The notes under the pieces: model-generated
Database searches by the model: none
The model's input: only the letters and a program-made list of their open reading frames with translations
Told to the model about the DNA's origin: nothing
Assembly: GCA_963513935.1 (NCBI GenBank)
Contig: OY740768.1
Location: 310,001 to 374,000, forward strand
DNA from: Aphrophora alni
Lineage: Eukaryota > Arthropoda > Insecta > Hemiptera > Aphrophoridae
Reading direction: 5' to 3'
Length of the DNA: 64,000 bases
Program-made: the position numbers and the translations under genes
Shown here: piece by piece, positions 23,431 through 35,580 of the stretch
Position numbering within the stretch: the stretch's first letter is position 1
How the letters are laid out: each line of letters begins with the position of its first letter

Positions 23431-23611
23431 TCAAAGCAGATATTCTTTAGTTTTGTTATGTTTGAGTTACGCGCTGAGAGTTACGCTTATTTATATTTAG
23501 CAGCACTCGTCCACGTGGCAACACTTGTCCAAAAATAATACTTTACAGATTAAACTTTGTCCATTAGCACACTCCAGTCAATTACGATACGTTAAACGTA
23601 TTATTTTACTT

Positions 23612-23760
23612 ACCCAATATACGAAGTATAGGGTAAGTTTGGTAATCATAAATAATGTTCACCTCTGGTGGTTTTTGACTGATCTTAGAAAACCCCAATA
23701 AGATGATTTTCGACATGCCGTCCGTCCATCGACCTAGCCAACAAAATTAAGAAAAATTTA
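23612..23760 (+). repeat. Family B, intact-looking 5' end
   Basis: Starts with TATACGAAGTATAGGGTAAG, followed by TTTGGTAATCATAAATAATG, and reaches GATGATTTTCGACATGCCG and TCCGTCC. The same terminus occurs at 32930 (plus) and at 41019-41094 (minus). Confidence 0.75.
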
Positions 23761-23864
23761 TAAATATCAAAATATATTTTTTAAAAAACGAACTTTGACT
23801 GCCATTATTTAAAACTAAATTTCAATCTAATACGTAAAGCAATCTTAAGCTTGATTTTAATGTA

Positions 23865-25186
23865 CAGGGTGAATGGTGAACAATGTGCCAAAAAAATCAG
23901 GATGATAGTATACTTCATTTATAACAATATTGACCACCCTATTTCGCTTCGTTTTCGAGATATAAATTTTGTTTCTATTTTTTAGAAAAAACCCTGATTT
24001 TCAGTTAAGATTCTATTTTCTTACTTTATTTTTCACGTAGCAAGTAAAGTGACACCATTTCTAAAAAACTACATTAATTCTCCTATAAGACAGAACCAAC
24101 ATCGTTTTATAAAACTGAGAATACGAATTCAAATTTGTTTTAGAAACGAATGACTACTGATACCTAAAAGTAGTAATTTTTTTTAAAAACTACTGATTTT
24201 CATAAGCTTTCTACCTGTATAAAGGTATCGCTAAGTTACATTTCATTCATAGAATTATCCGGTTCAGAAAGTCAAAAATAGTGATTAAATATGAAGGTAG
24301 ATTTTGGTTTTCTAATTGACACTCAACAGTGTCAATTATAATATTTTACAATTATTTTTTAATAAATTAAAACTCAGCAATGAACGTAGGTTGATAGTAA
24401 CTGTTTACAAAAGAAAGGAAATGTCAACATTATCAGAATTAATCATTATCAAAGTTAGTGATCTGGTCAAATAATAGAACCGAAATGTAAATTCAATATT
24501 GGGATTACATGTTTATTTGCCAAACCACTGATAAACACCTTTCTTGTCTTGATACTTATATAAATTTAGTTCTATTACATTATCCCCAGTTAAAGTAATT
24601 CTGTAATCAGTGTTTATAACGCAGTGTTTTATCTTATCTTTAGTGTTACTTTCGAGGTTTTAAAAAAATGTCAGTTTTTATAATAACACTAGGAGACTAC
24701 GCTAACAAGTTTTATAATGGTTTCGTAGAGCCGAAGTAAAACTTCATATTTAATCACGACTTTTGACTTTCTGGACTCAATATTTATATGAACGAAAAAG
24801 TAAATTAGCAATTCATAATGTAAAGCTGTAGTTTTTTTGGTATATTTGAACACCTACAGGTGTAGTTGTTTGTTTGTAAAATAAATTTGAATTTTAACAA
24901 AGATTTCAAATCATTAATTTTTTCATGTTTGAGGGTTGTATTCTCAGTTTCAAAAACTATGTTGGTTCTGTCTTATAGGAAATTTAATGTAGTTTTTGAA
25001 AATGGGTTCGCTTTATTTGCTACGTGAAAAAGAAAGTGAGAAAGTGGATTACCTGAAAAGTAACTTTTTTTCTACAAACAGGAAAAACGTGTTTCTCATA
25101 AACGAAGCGAGATATGATCAATTTTGTTCCAAATTGAGGATTCTATCAACCAGATTTCTTTGGTACATTGTTCACTATTCATTCTG
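23865..25186. mobile_element. 1.3-kb foldback (hairpin) element, TA-flanked
   Basis: The left arm (23865-24295) and right arm (24743-25186) are inverted relatives over their whole length. Ends read CAGGGTGAATGGTGAACAAT on the left and, complemented, CAGAATGAATAGTGAACAAT on the right, each bordered by TA. Inner blocks also match: CACGTAGCAARTAAAG, AAAAACTACATTAA, CCTATAAGACAGAACCAACA, CTGAGAATAC and CAGAAAGTCAAAA followed by GTGATTAAATATGAA. A ~447-bp spacer separates the arms. No transposase is present. The TA border fits a Tc1/mariner-type non-autonomous element, but class is inferred. A transcript would fold into a long imperfect hairpin. Confidence 0.85.
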
Positions 25187-25189
25187 TAT

Positions 25190-26024
25190 ATATTTCTATT
25201 GTTAAATTACAAAATGGCGATGAGACGTGTACAACGGTTGGATACATAGTAAAAACATCTAAAAAATCTTGTAGTGTGAATTTATATCAATTCCTGTAAT
25301 GAAATTATTTGAAAATTTTGACTTGCACTCATGAGGGGGTGTTTTGGGATTGTAAAACTGAACTGTGTGTAACAAGGTAATTCAACGTAACCGAAAGGTG
25401 CACAATTAAGTTATTCGTTTAAAAGTTATCAAACCATCTCCATACTTTTCTAATACCCTGTATTATAATTTTACATTTCGGCAATACGACACCATAGGGG
25501 ATACAAAGCATTCATTGGAAGCGAGGTGCTTTTAGTTTATTAGAAGTTGTATTCAACAATAGCGTCCCTTGACAAAACAGCTTTGTTCAGAAATGCACTT
25601 TTAATTATTTCCATCTTACTTACAGCAACAATTGGGACCATTTCATCACTTCTTGGTAGGGTTGTAAGTAGGAACACTATTGTAGCTCATCTTTAGCAAT
25701 CCTGTCGGCCTCTGCAAGTGCTTAAACGGGGATTTGAACAGTTATTAGCAACCATGTCCTTTCCCCTAAATGTGCCAACTGGTTCATAGGAATAGAAATA
25801 CTTGCACCCCAACCTGTGTTAGCTCCTTTACCTGATCATTTCAAGTGAGTCACAGATCTTCTAATTGATCATCGAAACCGGACTCGGAATGACTATTAAA
25901 AAAGGCAACCTCTCCCAGCTAACTTTCTTAAATTTTAATAAAGCTGAAGACAATAATGACACAAGTTATTAGATACATTAATGAGACTTACCGTCACAAT
26001 AGTCTATATTGGTAGTTATATTAC
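25190..26024. other. No recognised gene
   Basis: A CCCTGTA string near 25456 may be a stray family H end. The patch 25600-25870 is a little GC-richer without a usable frame. Confidence 0.45.
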
Positions 26025-26057
26025 TACGGCCGTTTCGGCTATTCAGCCATTTTCAAG
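26025..26057 (-). repeat. Stem-loop plus GAAACG motif
   Basis: The complement reads CTTGAAAATGGCTGAATAGC followed by CGAAACGGCCGTAG. GGCT/AGCC form a 4-bp stem immediately before GAAACG. It is the best-formed of the group listed at 10535. Confidence 0.55.
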
Positions 26058-26214
26058 TGTTATGCTGGGTTTTCCCGTTGTCTTAGTTTAAAAATCACAA
26101 ATCACGAACACACGACACATAACAAACACACAAGTTCTTTAAACATTTAATACACTATGTAGTAGGCCCACTGTCACAACGCGTACTCAGTACCAATATA
26201 TGTATTCCTATAAT

Positions 26215-26352
26215 ATAAATACAAAATTTGAAATATATAGGATTTATCGTCTCGTCTGTGTAGATTGGTTGCAACTTACAGACAGACGGACAGACATGCA
26301 CTTGAAATTGTAAGAGTCCTTGACTTTACCTACGGACCGTAAAAAGAGTTGT
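26215..26352 (+). repeat. Family D, one end only
   Basis: AAATTTGAAATATATAGGAT, then TCTCGTCTGTGTAGATTGG, CAGACAGACGGACAGACATG and ACCTACGGACCGTAAAAAG. It is the terminal motif without the ~400-bp body. Confidence 0.7.
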
Positions 26353-26634
26353 ATAAATATTAAACAGATTGACAAACCGATGCTTAACTTTCGTCACTAT
26401 CATACCAGTCCATCGATTAATGCTGAAAAATTAAAAATAAACAGTGTAAAGTCGACTATTTCAAAATTGACATAAAGGATGTGGATAGTATTTTTTATAA
26501 AATAAGAGAGGTTATAATCTAAACTAACAAGTTTAATTCAATTCAAAAAGGACACTTCTAAAGTAATAATTGAAAGTCAAAACACCTCTTAGGGACTACC
26601 GACTTGACAATCCCAAGAGAACTATAATCACCTT

Positions 26635-26740
26635 TCCTATCAGGTTTCTCAAACTTGTTGTCTTCCGACCATAAAGCTTTTAGAATATATGAGGGCTAAG
26701 GATCTTTATGTCCAGAGGAAATATCAAAACAGGTATATCC
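26635..26740 (-). repeat. Dispersed repeat family A fragment
   Basis: CCTATCAGGTTTCTCAAAC, TTGTTGTCTTCCGACC and ATATGAGGGCTAAGGATCT are degenerate minus-strand family A blocks. Confidence 0.6.
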
Positions 26741-28004
26741 CCTAAACACTCAACATCGATTTAACCCCCACTATTATTTGATACATTATGTGATAAATAA
26801 AATAAAAACCTTGTTTGTTCCCTAAAATCAAAATTAACTCTCACATGAGCGAACATACAAAATAACAGACAATGAGAAGAACGCTATTCAAATAACAGAC
26901 TACAAATATGAAAGTACATGCTAGGAAAGAATAAAGACATAAATCTTGATTCCAACATGGAACCTACTCACCGTAGATTCTCATCTGCAGATAACCCAAA
27001 CTTGATGACCCCCCTTTACAAGCGGGGATTCCATCACGTGCGGATAAGCAATGTGGAAAGTGAAAGACAAGTCCTTATATGTTTACACGTGTCTTTATAC
27101 GAAGTTCATTCAATAACTTCAGCAGACTTCTCGACAGCTGTTCTCAGCTGATTTTTTATCTATAAAACCGATAGAGTTACATTTATGATAATATTATATA
27201 ATATATGGTTTTTAAGGTTAGGTTGGTTATGTTAATTAACGAACAACGTTCATATCTTGACATTTTACCAAAAAATACATTTCAAATGAGTTAATCTATC
27301 AAAACCAGTCCTTTATAAACTGGACAAATTAGTATCATATGTTTTTTGTATAACCCGAACTACACTTTAAAGCTACGCTTACAAAGTTTCTGAAAAATGC
27401 CACTAGTCCAATCCAACAATGAAACAATTGTTTGAAATATAGACATCACCAATTGTCACTAAAGCAATCAATCTTTTGATTCCACTTCCGTTATATAAGT
27501 GAAACGGTTCATTATGTATACAACTCGTAGATGAATGAAAGTCGAGGTTTTGTTGGTCCTACTATTGGGCGCGTTGGATTCTCAGAAACTAACGTCGGTT
27601 TCCGTTTCAGAACCAAATAAATGTTAACTTTCAGACTTAGATATATCTAGAGTGGAACAATGATTCTCTCGTGTTCTACCACTCGGTTATAGTTGTTTAT
27701 AAAAGATTGTCTTCATCGGCATTAAAATAAGGGGGAAACTACAGCGTCAGTTAAATTCACATAAGTTGGGACCCAACATACTTCTACTGGTTACACATTA
27801 ACGATCGCCACTTGTCCTAACACAAATTTTGTTCATATCATTTTCTTATAGAATCGAATCTTTTAAAATGATGTATAACATGACTAGGCTATATGTCTTA
27901 TCTCATTTTTGACTTATTTCCAGCCTACCCCACACCCTTAAGTTAAAAAGTGGAATCATCAGTCAAAGGTTCATGTTTAGCTATCCTAATTAATAACAAA
28001 TGTA
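26741..28004. other. No recognised gene
   Basis: A 77-codon frame at 26918-27151 (MLGKNKDINLDSNMEPTHRR...) lies in slightly GC-richer DNA but shows no family, splice logic or start context; it is left uncalled. Two short TTAGG-like strings occur near 27218. Confidence 0.45.
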
Positions 28005-28650
28005 TAATGGGTGTAAGTTTCTTTCAGCCACCCTACGTGTAAACAGTGGCAATCCCTCGCGACCATAGCTGGATCTAAACTTTTTAACATGTAGTTTAGG
28101 GTTAGATCCCTCTCTTTCATCTTTCTTATCAGGACTTTCTTAACCAACTCTTGTTCTCTTCCGACTAGTGATGTGTGAGTTCGAATTAAAATACTCGGTT
28201 TCGTATTAAAATATTCGGACGAAATCCTCGTAACTAGGAACAAGGAGGAGGTAATGTGCGAGTATGAATTGGAAATAAAATTCTCGGACAACGATATTCG
28301 TTAGTGTTGTGTCAATTCCAAACAAAATGATCGGTGTTTCTACTTTGGTTATATTAGTTTCTAAGCTGGTTTTTCACTACACATTAATTAAACATTACGA
28401 TGGATCAGTCTAACAGATAGAACGCAAAAGTGTAGGTTTATCTAAAACGATCTGATTGGTAAAGCTGAGTTCGAATCCGATGTGCAAAATCATTCTGCGC
28501 AGATACTAGATTTCGAAATAATAATACGAGTATTGAAATCATTTGAAACCGAGTAATGCGAATATCAACATCGCTACTTCCGACCCTGACGATAATATTC
28601 GAGGGCTAGGGAGTCTTTATTTTATGTTATTATTTCCAAGAAGCCTTTAA
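28005..28650 (-). repeat. Family A copy, interrupted by a hAT-type MITE
   Basis: The left part (28080-28165) has GGGTTAGATCCCTCTCTTTC and CCAACTCTTGTTCTCTTCC. The copy resumes at 28585 with CCTGACGATAATATTCGAGG and CTTTATTTTATGTTATT. Removing 28166-28576 and one duplicate 8-mer gives the order seen in uninterrupted copies at 29960-30060. The 101-codon minus frame at 27986-28291 straddles the junction and is spurious. Confidence 0.85.
28166..28576. mobile_element. 411-bp hAT-like MITE with 8-bp target duplication
   Basis: Flanked by perfect direct repeats CTTCCGAC (28158-28165 and 28577-28584). Termini are inverted: TAGTGATGTGTGAGTTCGAA on the left and, complemented, TAGCGATGTTGATATTCGCA on the right, followed by ACTCGGTTTC in both. 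The 8-bp duplication and YARNG terminus are hallmarks of hAT elements. There is no transposase, so it is non-autonomous. Inside, near 28405-28490, lies a tRNA-like T-arm string (GAGTTCGAATCCGA). Confidence 0.88.
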
Positions 28651-29923
28651 AACTCCATTACAACAGGGCATAAAACTCCACTAATTTCGCTCTTACAGTA
28701 TGTCACACGAACTACTAACCAAGCTACAAACGTTACGGTGTCAAGTGGGTTGTTGCACAGATACATTGAAGGCGCCAGTAGCGTAGTTAAATCTTTCGGC
28801 GCCCAACGCAAGACGGACAAGAGGGGTGTAAGAAAATAGTTTTCTATTGAATATGTTTTCCGTAAAAACAAGAACAATTAAAATAAAATCTTTTCCAAAA
28901 CTTTAAAATAATTATAGTTAAGTAAAATTGCGTACTGACTATGTTTTTAATGACGCCGCAGAGGTAAAGAACAATTAAAATTTTCGCAATTTCCACCGGA
29001 AACTTAATTTCCTTTTGATTTAGCAACTAAGTTTGCTTTATTACTTTACGTATTTTGAAAGATTATATTGAAATAGACAGAGAGATAACAGTTTTCTTAG
29101 AGATCTTATTCCAAATTGTATCTTAATAATGTGATTTCGAGATAATTAATTTTACTTTAACACGTAGGAGAGTCCAAGAAATATTTGTTTCGAGTAATAT
29201 TTATCTGGTGATCAACAGCCAGACACGTGGACCGATTTTTTTCCATATTTTCATTTCTGATTGTTGACAACTACAAATTTGGTGTTAGCTGCTAAGAAAA
29301 AACACAGAATTGACAAAAAAAAACTAACCTTGACCACCGTCGTTAAAACCTCGATCTGAATTAAATACTGAGGTTTATGGTATAAACGAAGCCCTTACAT
29401 AAATTTAAAATATTTTCAAACACACCCCCCCCCCTGATCATTTCCGCTTTTTGACTAGAGTAATGGAATTTATGATGATTAATAGTTTACATTTGTATTC
29501 ATTTTTTGTTTAAGTTGATTGAGTGAGACAGTTTGTGCAATATTTGCACAGTTTATTTATTAAAGGTTGGGCTTCTTCTAACCCGAGCTATCATTAAATT
29601 AAGTTTTTTTTCAAAAATATAACTTCTCTCTTAGTTATCTACTTCATATACTGTGTGATAAACATTTTTCACTCCCTTCCTATTTCCACCCCAACCCTTA
29701 TGTAAGGGTCTAGGGACCCGCTCGTGAGATAATCCGTGACAAACATGCCATATAAAGACCAGACATCATTTTGTTAATGTCTAAATGTCCCTAAGGGTTT
29801 TAAACGTCAAGAACTATTGACAGCACGTTACTATCTCAACACTACACTATGTTATATAACTGGAAACGTTCAGCTTATATAATATACTGTTCTGATTTGT
29901 TTAACCCTTAGGCCCTCACTTTA
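28651..29923. other. No recognised gene
   Basis: 28730-28830 is GC-richer (GGCGCCAGTAGCGTAG, CTTTCGGCGCCC) with a 76-codon minus frame, not recognised. A poly-C run lies near 29425-29433. Confidence 0.45.
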
Positions 29924-29929
29924 GTGAGT

Positions 29930-30345
29930 ATACCTAGGGATTCTAGACTTCAATCTTGGGTTAGATCCCTCTCTTTCATTTTCTCTATAAACTCTATCTT
30001 GACCAATTCTTGTTCTCCTCCGACCCAGACACTATTGGAGTATTCGAGAGCTAAGGATTTTAATTTTACGTTTTTTTCTTCGGTTTTCCATAAGGCGATG
30101 ATGACCGAGAGGCTTTATTATCAGGTCACTCTTGACCAATTCTTGTTCTCCTCCGACCCTGACGCTATTAAAGAGTATTCTAGATCTATTTGTTATTATT
30201 TTATACACATTTTTATAAGCAAGGTGATGATGAACGTCAGGTTTAGCGATATTAAAATGGGAACGGGGATGGAACCACATCTTTTTTCATGTAGTCTTGA
30301 GTTAGATCCCTCTCTTTCATCTGTATATTCAGATCTTTCTTAGCC
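29930..30345 (-). repeat. Two adjacent family A copies
   Basis: The first copy: GGGTTAGATCCCTCTCTTTC, GACCAATTCTTGTTCTCC, TCGAGAGCTAAGGATTTT, CCATAAGGCGATGATGACCG. The second begins again at ~30122: TCACTCTTGACCAATTCTTG, CCTCCGACCCTGACGC, AGCAAGGTGATGATGAACG, and a further GAGTTAGATCCCTCTCTTTC ends the block at 30300-30320. Long frames on both strands (139 codons plus, 82 minus) arise from the repeat and are not called. Confidence 0.85.
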
Positions 30346-30615
30346 AACTGTTGTTATTAAACGGCAGTTAGGCTAATGGTAAATTTGAAAATTTTCAAAC
30401 ATCCGCCATTTTAACAATTTATAAGATAATGTTTTTTTTGATACAGCATGAAAAATGTGTATCCCAAATTTCGACTGGAAATCTTAATAATAATTTAAGT
30501 TATCATTATTTTTCTCTAAAAACACTAAATGGTGAATAGACGGAACGAAATGTTTTCGGACATATATTTAAATGAACTGTTTTCCTCCATTTAGATGCCA
30601 TAAATCATTTCTTTA

Positions 30616-30765
30616 AGTTAGGTTAGGTTAGGTTTTTCAAAACACACTGTATATACAACTTAGAGCGTTTCTGTTTGAAGAGTTGAAGTTAGGTTTGGTT
30701 AGGTTAGGTTAGGTTAAAGTTAGGTTAGGTTAAGTTAGATTAAGTTAGGTTAGGTTAGGTTTTTT
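30616..30765 (+). repeat. Interstitial GGTTA (TTAGG-type) tracts
   Basis: Three short GGTTA runs (30616-30634, 30688-30718, 30719-30762) with degenerate AAGTTA/GATTA units. They are separated by a repeated phrase, TTAGAGCGTTTCTGTTTGAA / TTATAGCGTTTCTGTTTGAA, about 125 bp apart, so the block is itself duplicated. Confidence 0.85.
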
Positions 30766-30770
30766 AAAAA

Positions 30771-32159
30771 ACACTTATAGCGTTTCTGTTTGAAGGGTTA
30801 AAGTAAGCAGCCCACAACAGGTGCTAGTTTTAAACGTTAATAGAACACATTCTTCCCTCGAAGCAAAGATTAAACTTACCCAAAACTTGAACCACAATTT
30901 ACCCCAATTCCAAACTGAAGAGTGCCACACAAGGGTGTGTAAAGACTTAACACAGACCATAAGACTCTCTTGTCTGTGATTATATTATGTTTTTTAAAGT
31001 TAAAGTACGCTGGGTGTATGGGTGGGTTACCTTGGACTCTGGATTCTGTTGGTGTCTATGTGTTTACAGACATTAGAGTGTTCAAAAATAGTTGTCGCAG
31101 TCGTAGTGAATTAGGCAATCAACTACAAAATGACACAGAAATATCAAAATTTTGGAATTACGAATTTCAAATTGTGTTTACAATTCCACCGTCATATTGA
31201 AAATTCCCCTATTACAATTATCACAGGAACAATAAAATGTGATTTATATTATTAACACGGTTATAATGGGACATTTGTGTTACTGAAACTACCACACGAC
31301 TTTTAGAGAGTATAAATATAGTCTAGTAGCTAGAAACTAAAACTAAATCTATAACCTTAGAAACCCAGTCTACTAACAAACGTCAGAAAAAACCCACCTT
31401 CAAAGGAATGCACTACAAAAAGAACGGCAAATGACCATAAAAACCCTATTGTTTAAACCACAAAACCTTAAAATAGAAAAATCAAAATTAAGAGGATTAT
31501 TGATTTAAAACCTATCGTTTAATCAAATAACCTTAAAATAAAGAAATCAATAATATTGAAAAATGTTAAGTTACGGTTAGTTTTGAATATAGTATCCTAT
31601 TTAAATCAACTGTTCAAACAATTTGGATAAGTTAAAAATTATCTTCCTCAGAATAAAGGAAGGGAAATGAAAGTGTTTTATAGGGGTTAGAAAAGAAGGA
31701 TCTGTGGGTTAAATAGGCATCTCTCAATAATGAGAAAGAAAAGAACCCTGCCCTGAGTGTGCGCTTAGCAAAACAGCTGATCATACTGTAGTACTCTGTA
31801 TGGGGGTATAATAGAAACAAATATGAAAAGTTCGAGGTGTACATGTTTACTTGCAAGATATCAACCGAAGTTGATCTGATAAAGTATATCAAAAGGTAGG
31901 TTTGAAGTGTAAAACTAAACAAACAAAAAGCTTTTCAAAAATTGTTTGGCGTGATTGTTTATCTTTAGTGTGTCAGAATTATGAATCAAAGTTTGTATAA
32001 TGGGGGAGGTGGTCGTAAGTTTAAAACGGTACATTTTTCAGAAATATGCCCGTTTCTAAAGCTCCTATAGCAAATACTAATAAATAAAGGACCCGGTTTA
32101 ATATTCTGAAGAAAATTAGGCTAGAACTAGTTTGATCAAGTTGCTGTGTTGTAACATAA
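30771..32159. other. No recognised gene
   Basis: Several short frames (60-96 codons) occur without coding character. 31430-31560 carries a loose internal duplication (AAACC..AACCTTAAAATA..AAATCAA). Confidence 0.45.
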
Positions 32160-32174
32160 CCTCAACTACACCTT

Positions 32175-32350
32175 CTGTTATAAACTCATGAGTTAGATCA
32201 TCTCTTTCATCTTTCCTATCAGGTCTCTCTTCACAACCTCTTGTTCTCTTCCGAGTTTGACGCTAATAGAGTATTCTAGGACAAGGAGTTATTGTTTGTT
32301 CTCTTTTTCTATTTTTTATAAGGCTATGAAAACCGAAAGATTTTCCAGCT
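32175..32350 (-). repeat. Dispersed repeat family A copy
   Basis: GAGTTAGATCATCTCTTTC, CTTTCCTATCAGGTCTCTC, CCTCTTGTTCTCTTCCGAG, GACGCTAATAGAGTATTC and AAGGCTATGAAAACCGAAAG follow the family order. Confidence 0.85.
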
Positions 32351-32924
32351 TAAAAACTAGAGAACAAAATTTATAAAACTATACGATCACGCCAAATAAA
32401 ATATTAAATAGTAAGCACTATACATTTTAGATCAATATCTACAAATTTAGGAACAAATGCACTAAACAAAAATGTAAAATATATTTTTACGACCTTTTAG
32501 CAATTTTGAATAAAGATAACCTAAATTTTCTAAATGGATTTTCCATGTTAGGATTTTAATACAGTAGTTCGATCTACCATTTGGCGCTTTGATTACATAT
32601 AAGCCTAAAATTTCATTAAAAATCCATAATATTTATTGTCGATAAATGGTAAACAAAATGGTTAATTTGGACGTTGAGGTTATGTAAAAACACAGGAAAT
32701 TAGGTTAGATTAGGATTTGGTACTAATATTGAATAAATGTATCCCATTAAAACGTTTTAGAATATTTGTAAAACTAAAACAAGTATCATTTTGCAAATTA
32801 ATTACACTGTTTATAATAAATTTAATCTTGCACTTTGCAAAACGTTTTGTGAATATTTTTGTCACAGTTTATTTGCATTTGAGTAATAATTGATCCCCAC
32901 TAACAACTTTTTTTAATGGTTGTT

Positions 32925-33210
32925 GTTAAATACCAGTATATGAAATATAGGGTAGATTTGTAATCGAAAGAATCTAATTCCGTTTTTTCTTTTTACCAAT
33001 CTTCACTTTACTTGGTATCGGAAAACCGAAAACTAATTTTCAACGTCACATCACAACAAAGCACAATGGCGGCCACAAAATAAACAATTTTGTTCAAGGG
33101 ACTATTGTAGGCCTATGGTCTTATTAAAATTCAGAAAAAAATTATTATAAACGTCAAAATGGCGGTCTTTTAAACAGTTTATTGTTCATATCTCATGTGT
33201 TATACAACTT
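32925..33210 (+). repeat. Dispersed repeat family B, 5' half
   Basis: CCAGTATATGAAATATAGGG, then AATGGCGGCCACAAAATAAA, GTCAAAATGGCGGTC and TCATATCTCATGTGTTATAC. It ends where the foldback element at 33221 begins, consistent with that element having inserted into it. Confidence 0.7.
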
Positions 33211-33220
33211 AATTATACTA

Positions 33221-34093
33221 TTATCAAACGGGGAATGCTGCTGAACGAATGGCCGCCTCACTCTAACGCACGCGTCAATACATACAGGCGCGCAGAGTAT
33301 TAAGACTAGGCGGCACCTGCCGTGGGTCACCCGCATAAGTTACCTACTGTGCTTCACTCGATCAAACTTTCATTTATTTAATTTGATACTTTAAAATAAA
33401 ATATGTAATATATTTTTATTCTACACTTCATTACAAGAAAAATGAGAACAAACAATGTATAATTTACTTTAATAGATGTTTGCTACAAAATGGATAACAG
33501 TATGATGACTAATAAGTGTGAATAACAACACTATCCTATATCTTTATCGAAAAATATGTTCTTTTCTATTGTAATGAAACAAAGAAGCACAATATAATAA
33601 TAATAGTATAAAACCTGATTTGTACTTTATTATTTACATTGTGATAAGCTCTGTATGAATAAATATGTATTAAAACGGTAATATTGGCATTTACACAATT
33701 TAATTTTTGTAAATTTAACATTTGCTCATTCACCAACAGTAATACAGAGAATTAATGTAAAAAACAGCAAAAAATTTACTAGGCTAGTTATAAATATATT
33801 TCGATAAATAAATATATATGATAGTGTAGTTTATTCACACTTAATTAGTTATCAAACTGTCACTCAGTTTGTAGTAAACATTATTGATTTTGGGCTTAAT
33901 TGAGTAAATTATGGGATTCATTTTTCTTGTAATTATGTGTAGAATAAAAATATATCATAGATTTTATTTTCAAATATCAAATAAAATAAATTAAAGTTGT
34001 ATAAAGTGAAGCCCAGTAGGTGACTAATACGGGTGACTTGGGGGTAGGTGTGAGTGAAGCGACCCTTCGTTCAGCTCCATCCCAGTTTGATAA
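33221..34093. mobile_element. 0.87-kb foldback (hairpin) element, TA-flanked
   Basis: The left end TTATCAAACGGGGAATGC and the complemented right end TTATCAAACTGGGATGGA are inverted, bordered by TA (33219-33220, 34094-34095). Arms (33221-33560 and 33790-34093) match through GCTGAACGAA, GTCACCCG, CACCTACTG, GCTTCACT, ATATATTTTTATTCTACAC, ATTACAAGAAAAATGA, ATAAGTGTGAATAA and TTTATCGAAA. The left arm carries a ~50-bp GC-rich extra block near 33270-33325. The spacer is ~229 bp. No coding capacity; probably a hairpin-type MITE. Confidence 0.85.
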
Positions 34094-34924
34094 TAGTATA
34101 GTCTCTTATAAAACATTAAATTCCATAAAATTGTGCAGATAAATGTTATTTCCTGTAAAGGGAACACCAACGAAGGTTATTTATTATGCAAAGAAAATCC
34201 ATCCAAATATTTTCCCCACTCAAACGAGCTTTTCGCCTCCTTCTAACTTTCTTTTTAACTGGAATTCGGAAAGTGGATTACTTCCAATTTCATATTAAAC
34301 AAAACTAACATTTCTGTGAGAGAAAATTTCTTTAAAATTAGACAAACACAAATTATTTTATATTAACATATAGGTAATTAGAAAAAAAAATTAAGTCGGT
34401 TTCAAAATGGTGTCATTATTGGACAAGATTACGGGATATATTTGATGGGAACAAGGAATCTTGTTTTTAATAATAAAACTTCACTTTATATTGTTGAAAG
34501 AAAATTGGCAGCAGTAAACCTGATCGTAAAATAAACAATTCATATTTAGAAATAAGGGGAATCTTGTACGTTTAATATAAAGTGTATAATTTATCTCTTT
34601 AGTGTCGATTACTGTAAATCAAATGTCGTAAATTGCACATGGAAATTTTTTAACTAAGATTTTTGAAGAGATACTTATAAATACTCTGAATTGGAAGCAT
34701 GCAACCAATGACTTTTAGGGAATAAGGAAGGAAAGTGCTGTTATGTGTAGAATGATCTTTTATTGGATTTAGGGTTTGTTTTTCCGTAATGTTAGGGTGT
34801 AGAGCTGGGTGTTGTGGTTTGTATTTAAACTGCTCAGGCCTAGTTTTAAGCTTTTTTTAGATTTTAGTTTCCTACATGGCTCTAGGCTATGTTGGTGTTT
34901 TTCTCTTGTAAGTTCTAGTTTCAC

Positions 34925-35040
34925 ACTTGATAACGACAGTTGATTTATACTTTCGAAACGTCGTGTATTAGTTTTCATACACACAAATGATTGTAAATAT
35001 CCGATAAAAAAATATTAATAATATGAACAATCCATCATTA
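34925..35040 (+). repeat. Family G copy 1
   Basis: CAGTTGATTTATACTTTCG, AAACGTCGTGTATTAG and AATAATATGAACAATCCATC match 36825-36930 in order. A 71-codon minus frame at 34769-34984 overlaps it and is not supported. Confidence 0.6.
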
Positions 35041-35580
35041 TCAAACAATTAGAAAAAGCATTAATTACCTAAATAAATATGTTTTACATGCTCATCCCTT
35101 GTCTTGTTTACAGTATGTAATTTTGTTTATGAACGTGGCTGCGGTTTATGTGTATGTGGCAATGTTTATGTAGTGTTCATAATTTAACAATAAATTCTAC
35201 AACATGTCGGATACACACTTAAGATGCTTAACAGAGCATGAAGTCTTCACACATCTTAACCTTCGCATAAACAAATTTTATCTTCTGGAAAACACAAATA
35301 TCACTAAACGGATACACGCATCTAAACATTGCACAAACATTGCACTAATATTCCGATTTATACATGGAAAAGAAAAAAATAGTTAGCGAAATGTATTTCT
35401 CATTAGAGATAAATTGATACAGAAAAAACCTGCCCTTATCCAACATTTTTATAAAAACAGTTTTAAAAAATATAAGCCGTCGAGGGACGTTTGGCAGATG
35501 TGAAAAATAAAATTTCATTTTTATGAAAAAATATGCAAAAAAATGAAGGAAATACCCTAATAATGAAAATAAACAAATAG

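Noticed and set aside
23614..23630. loxP-like half site (TATACGAAGTATA)
   Set aside because: A short resemblance only; the string is the end of dispersed family B and there is no recombinase or second half-site arrangement.
26025..26057. Canonical hammerhead ribozyme
   Set aside because: The stem and GAAACG are present but the CUGAUGA core box is absent, so only a distant resemblance is claimed.
27986..28291. 101-codon minus-strand frame as a gene
   Set aside because: Crosses the junction between family A and the hAT-like MITE.
29924..30343. 139-codon plus-strand frame as a gene
   Set aside because: Built from two family A repeat copies and open by chance on both strands.
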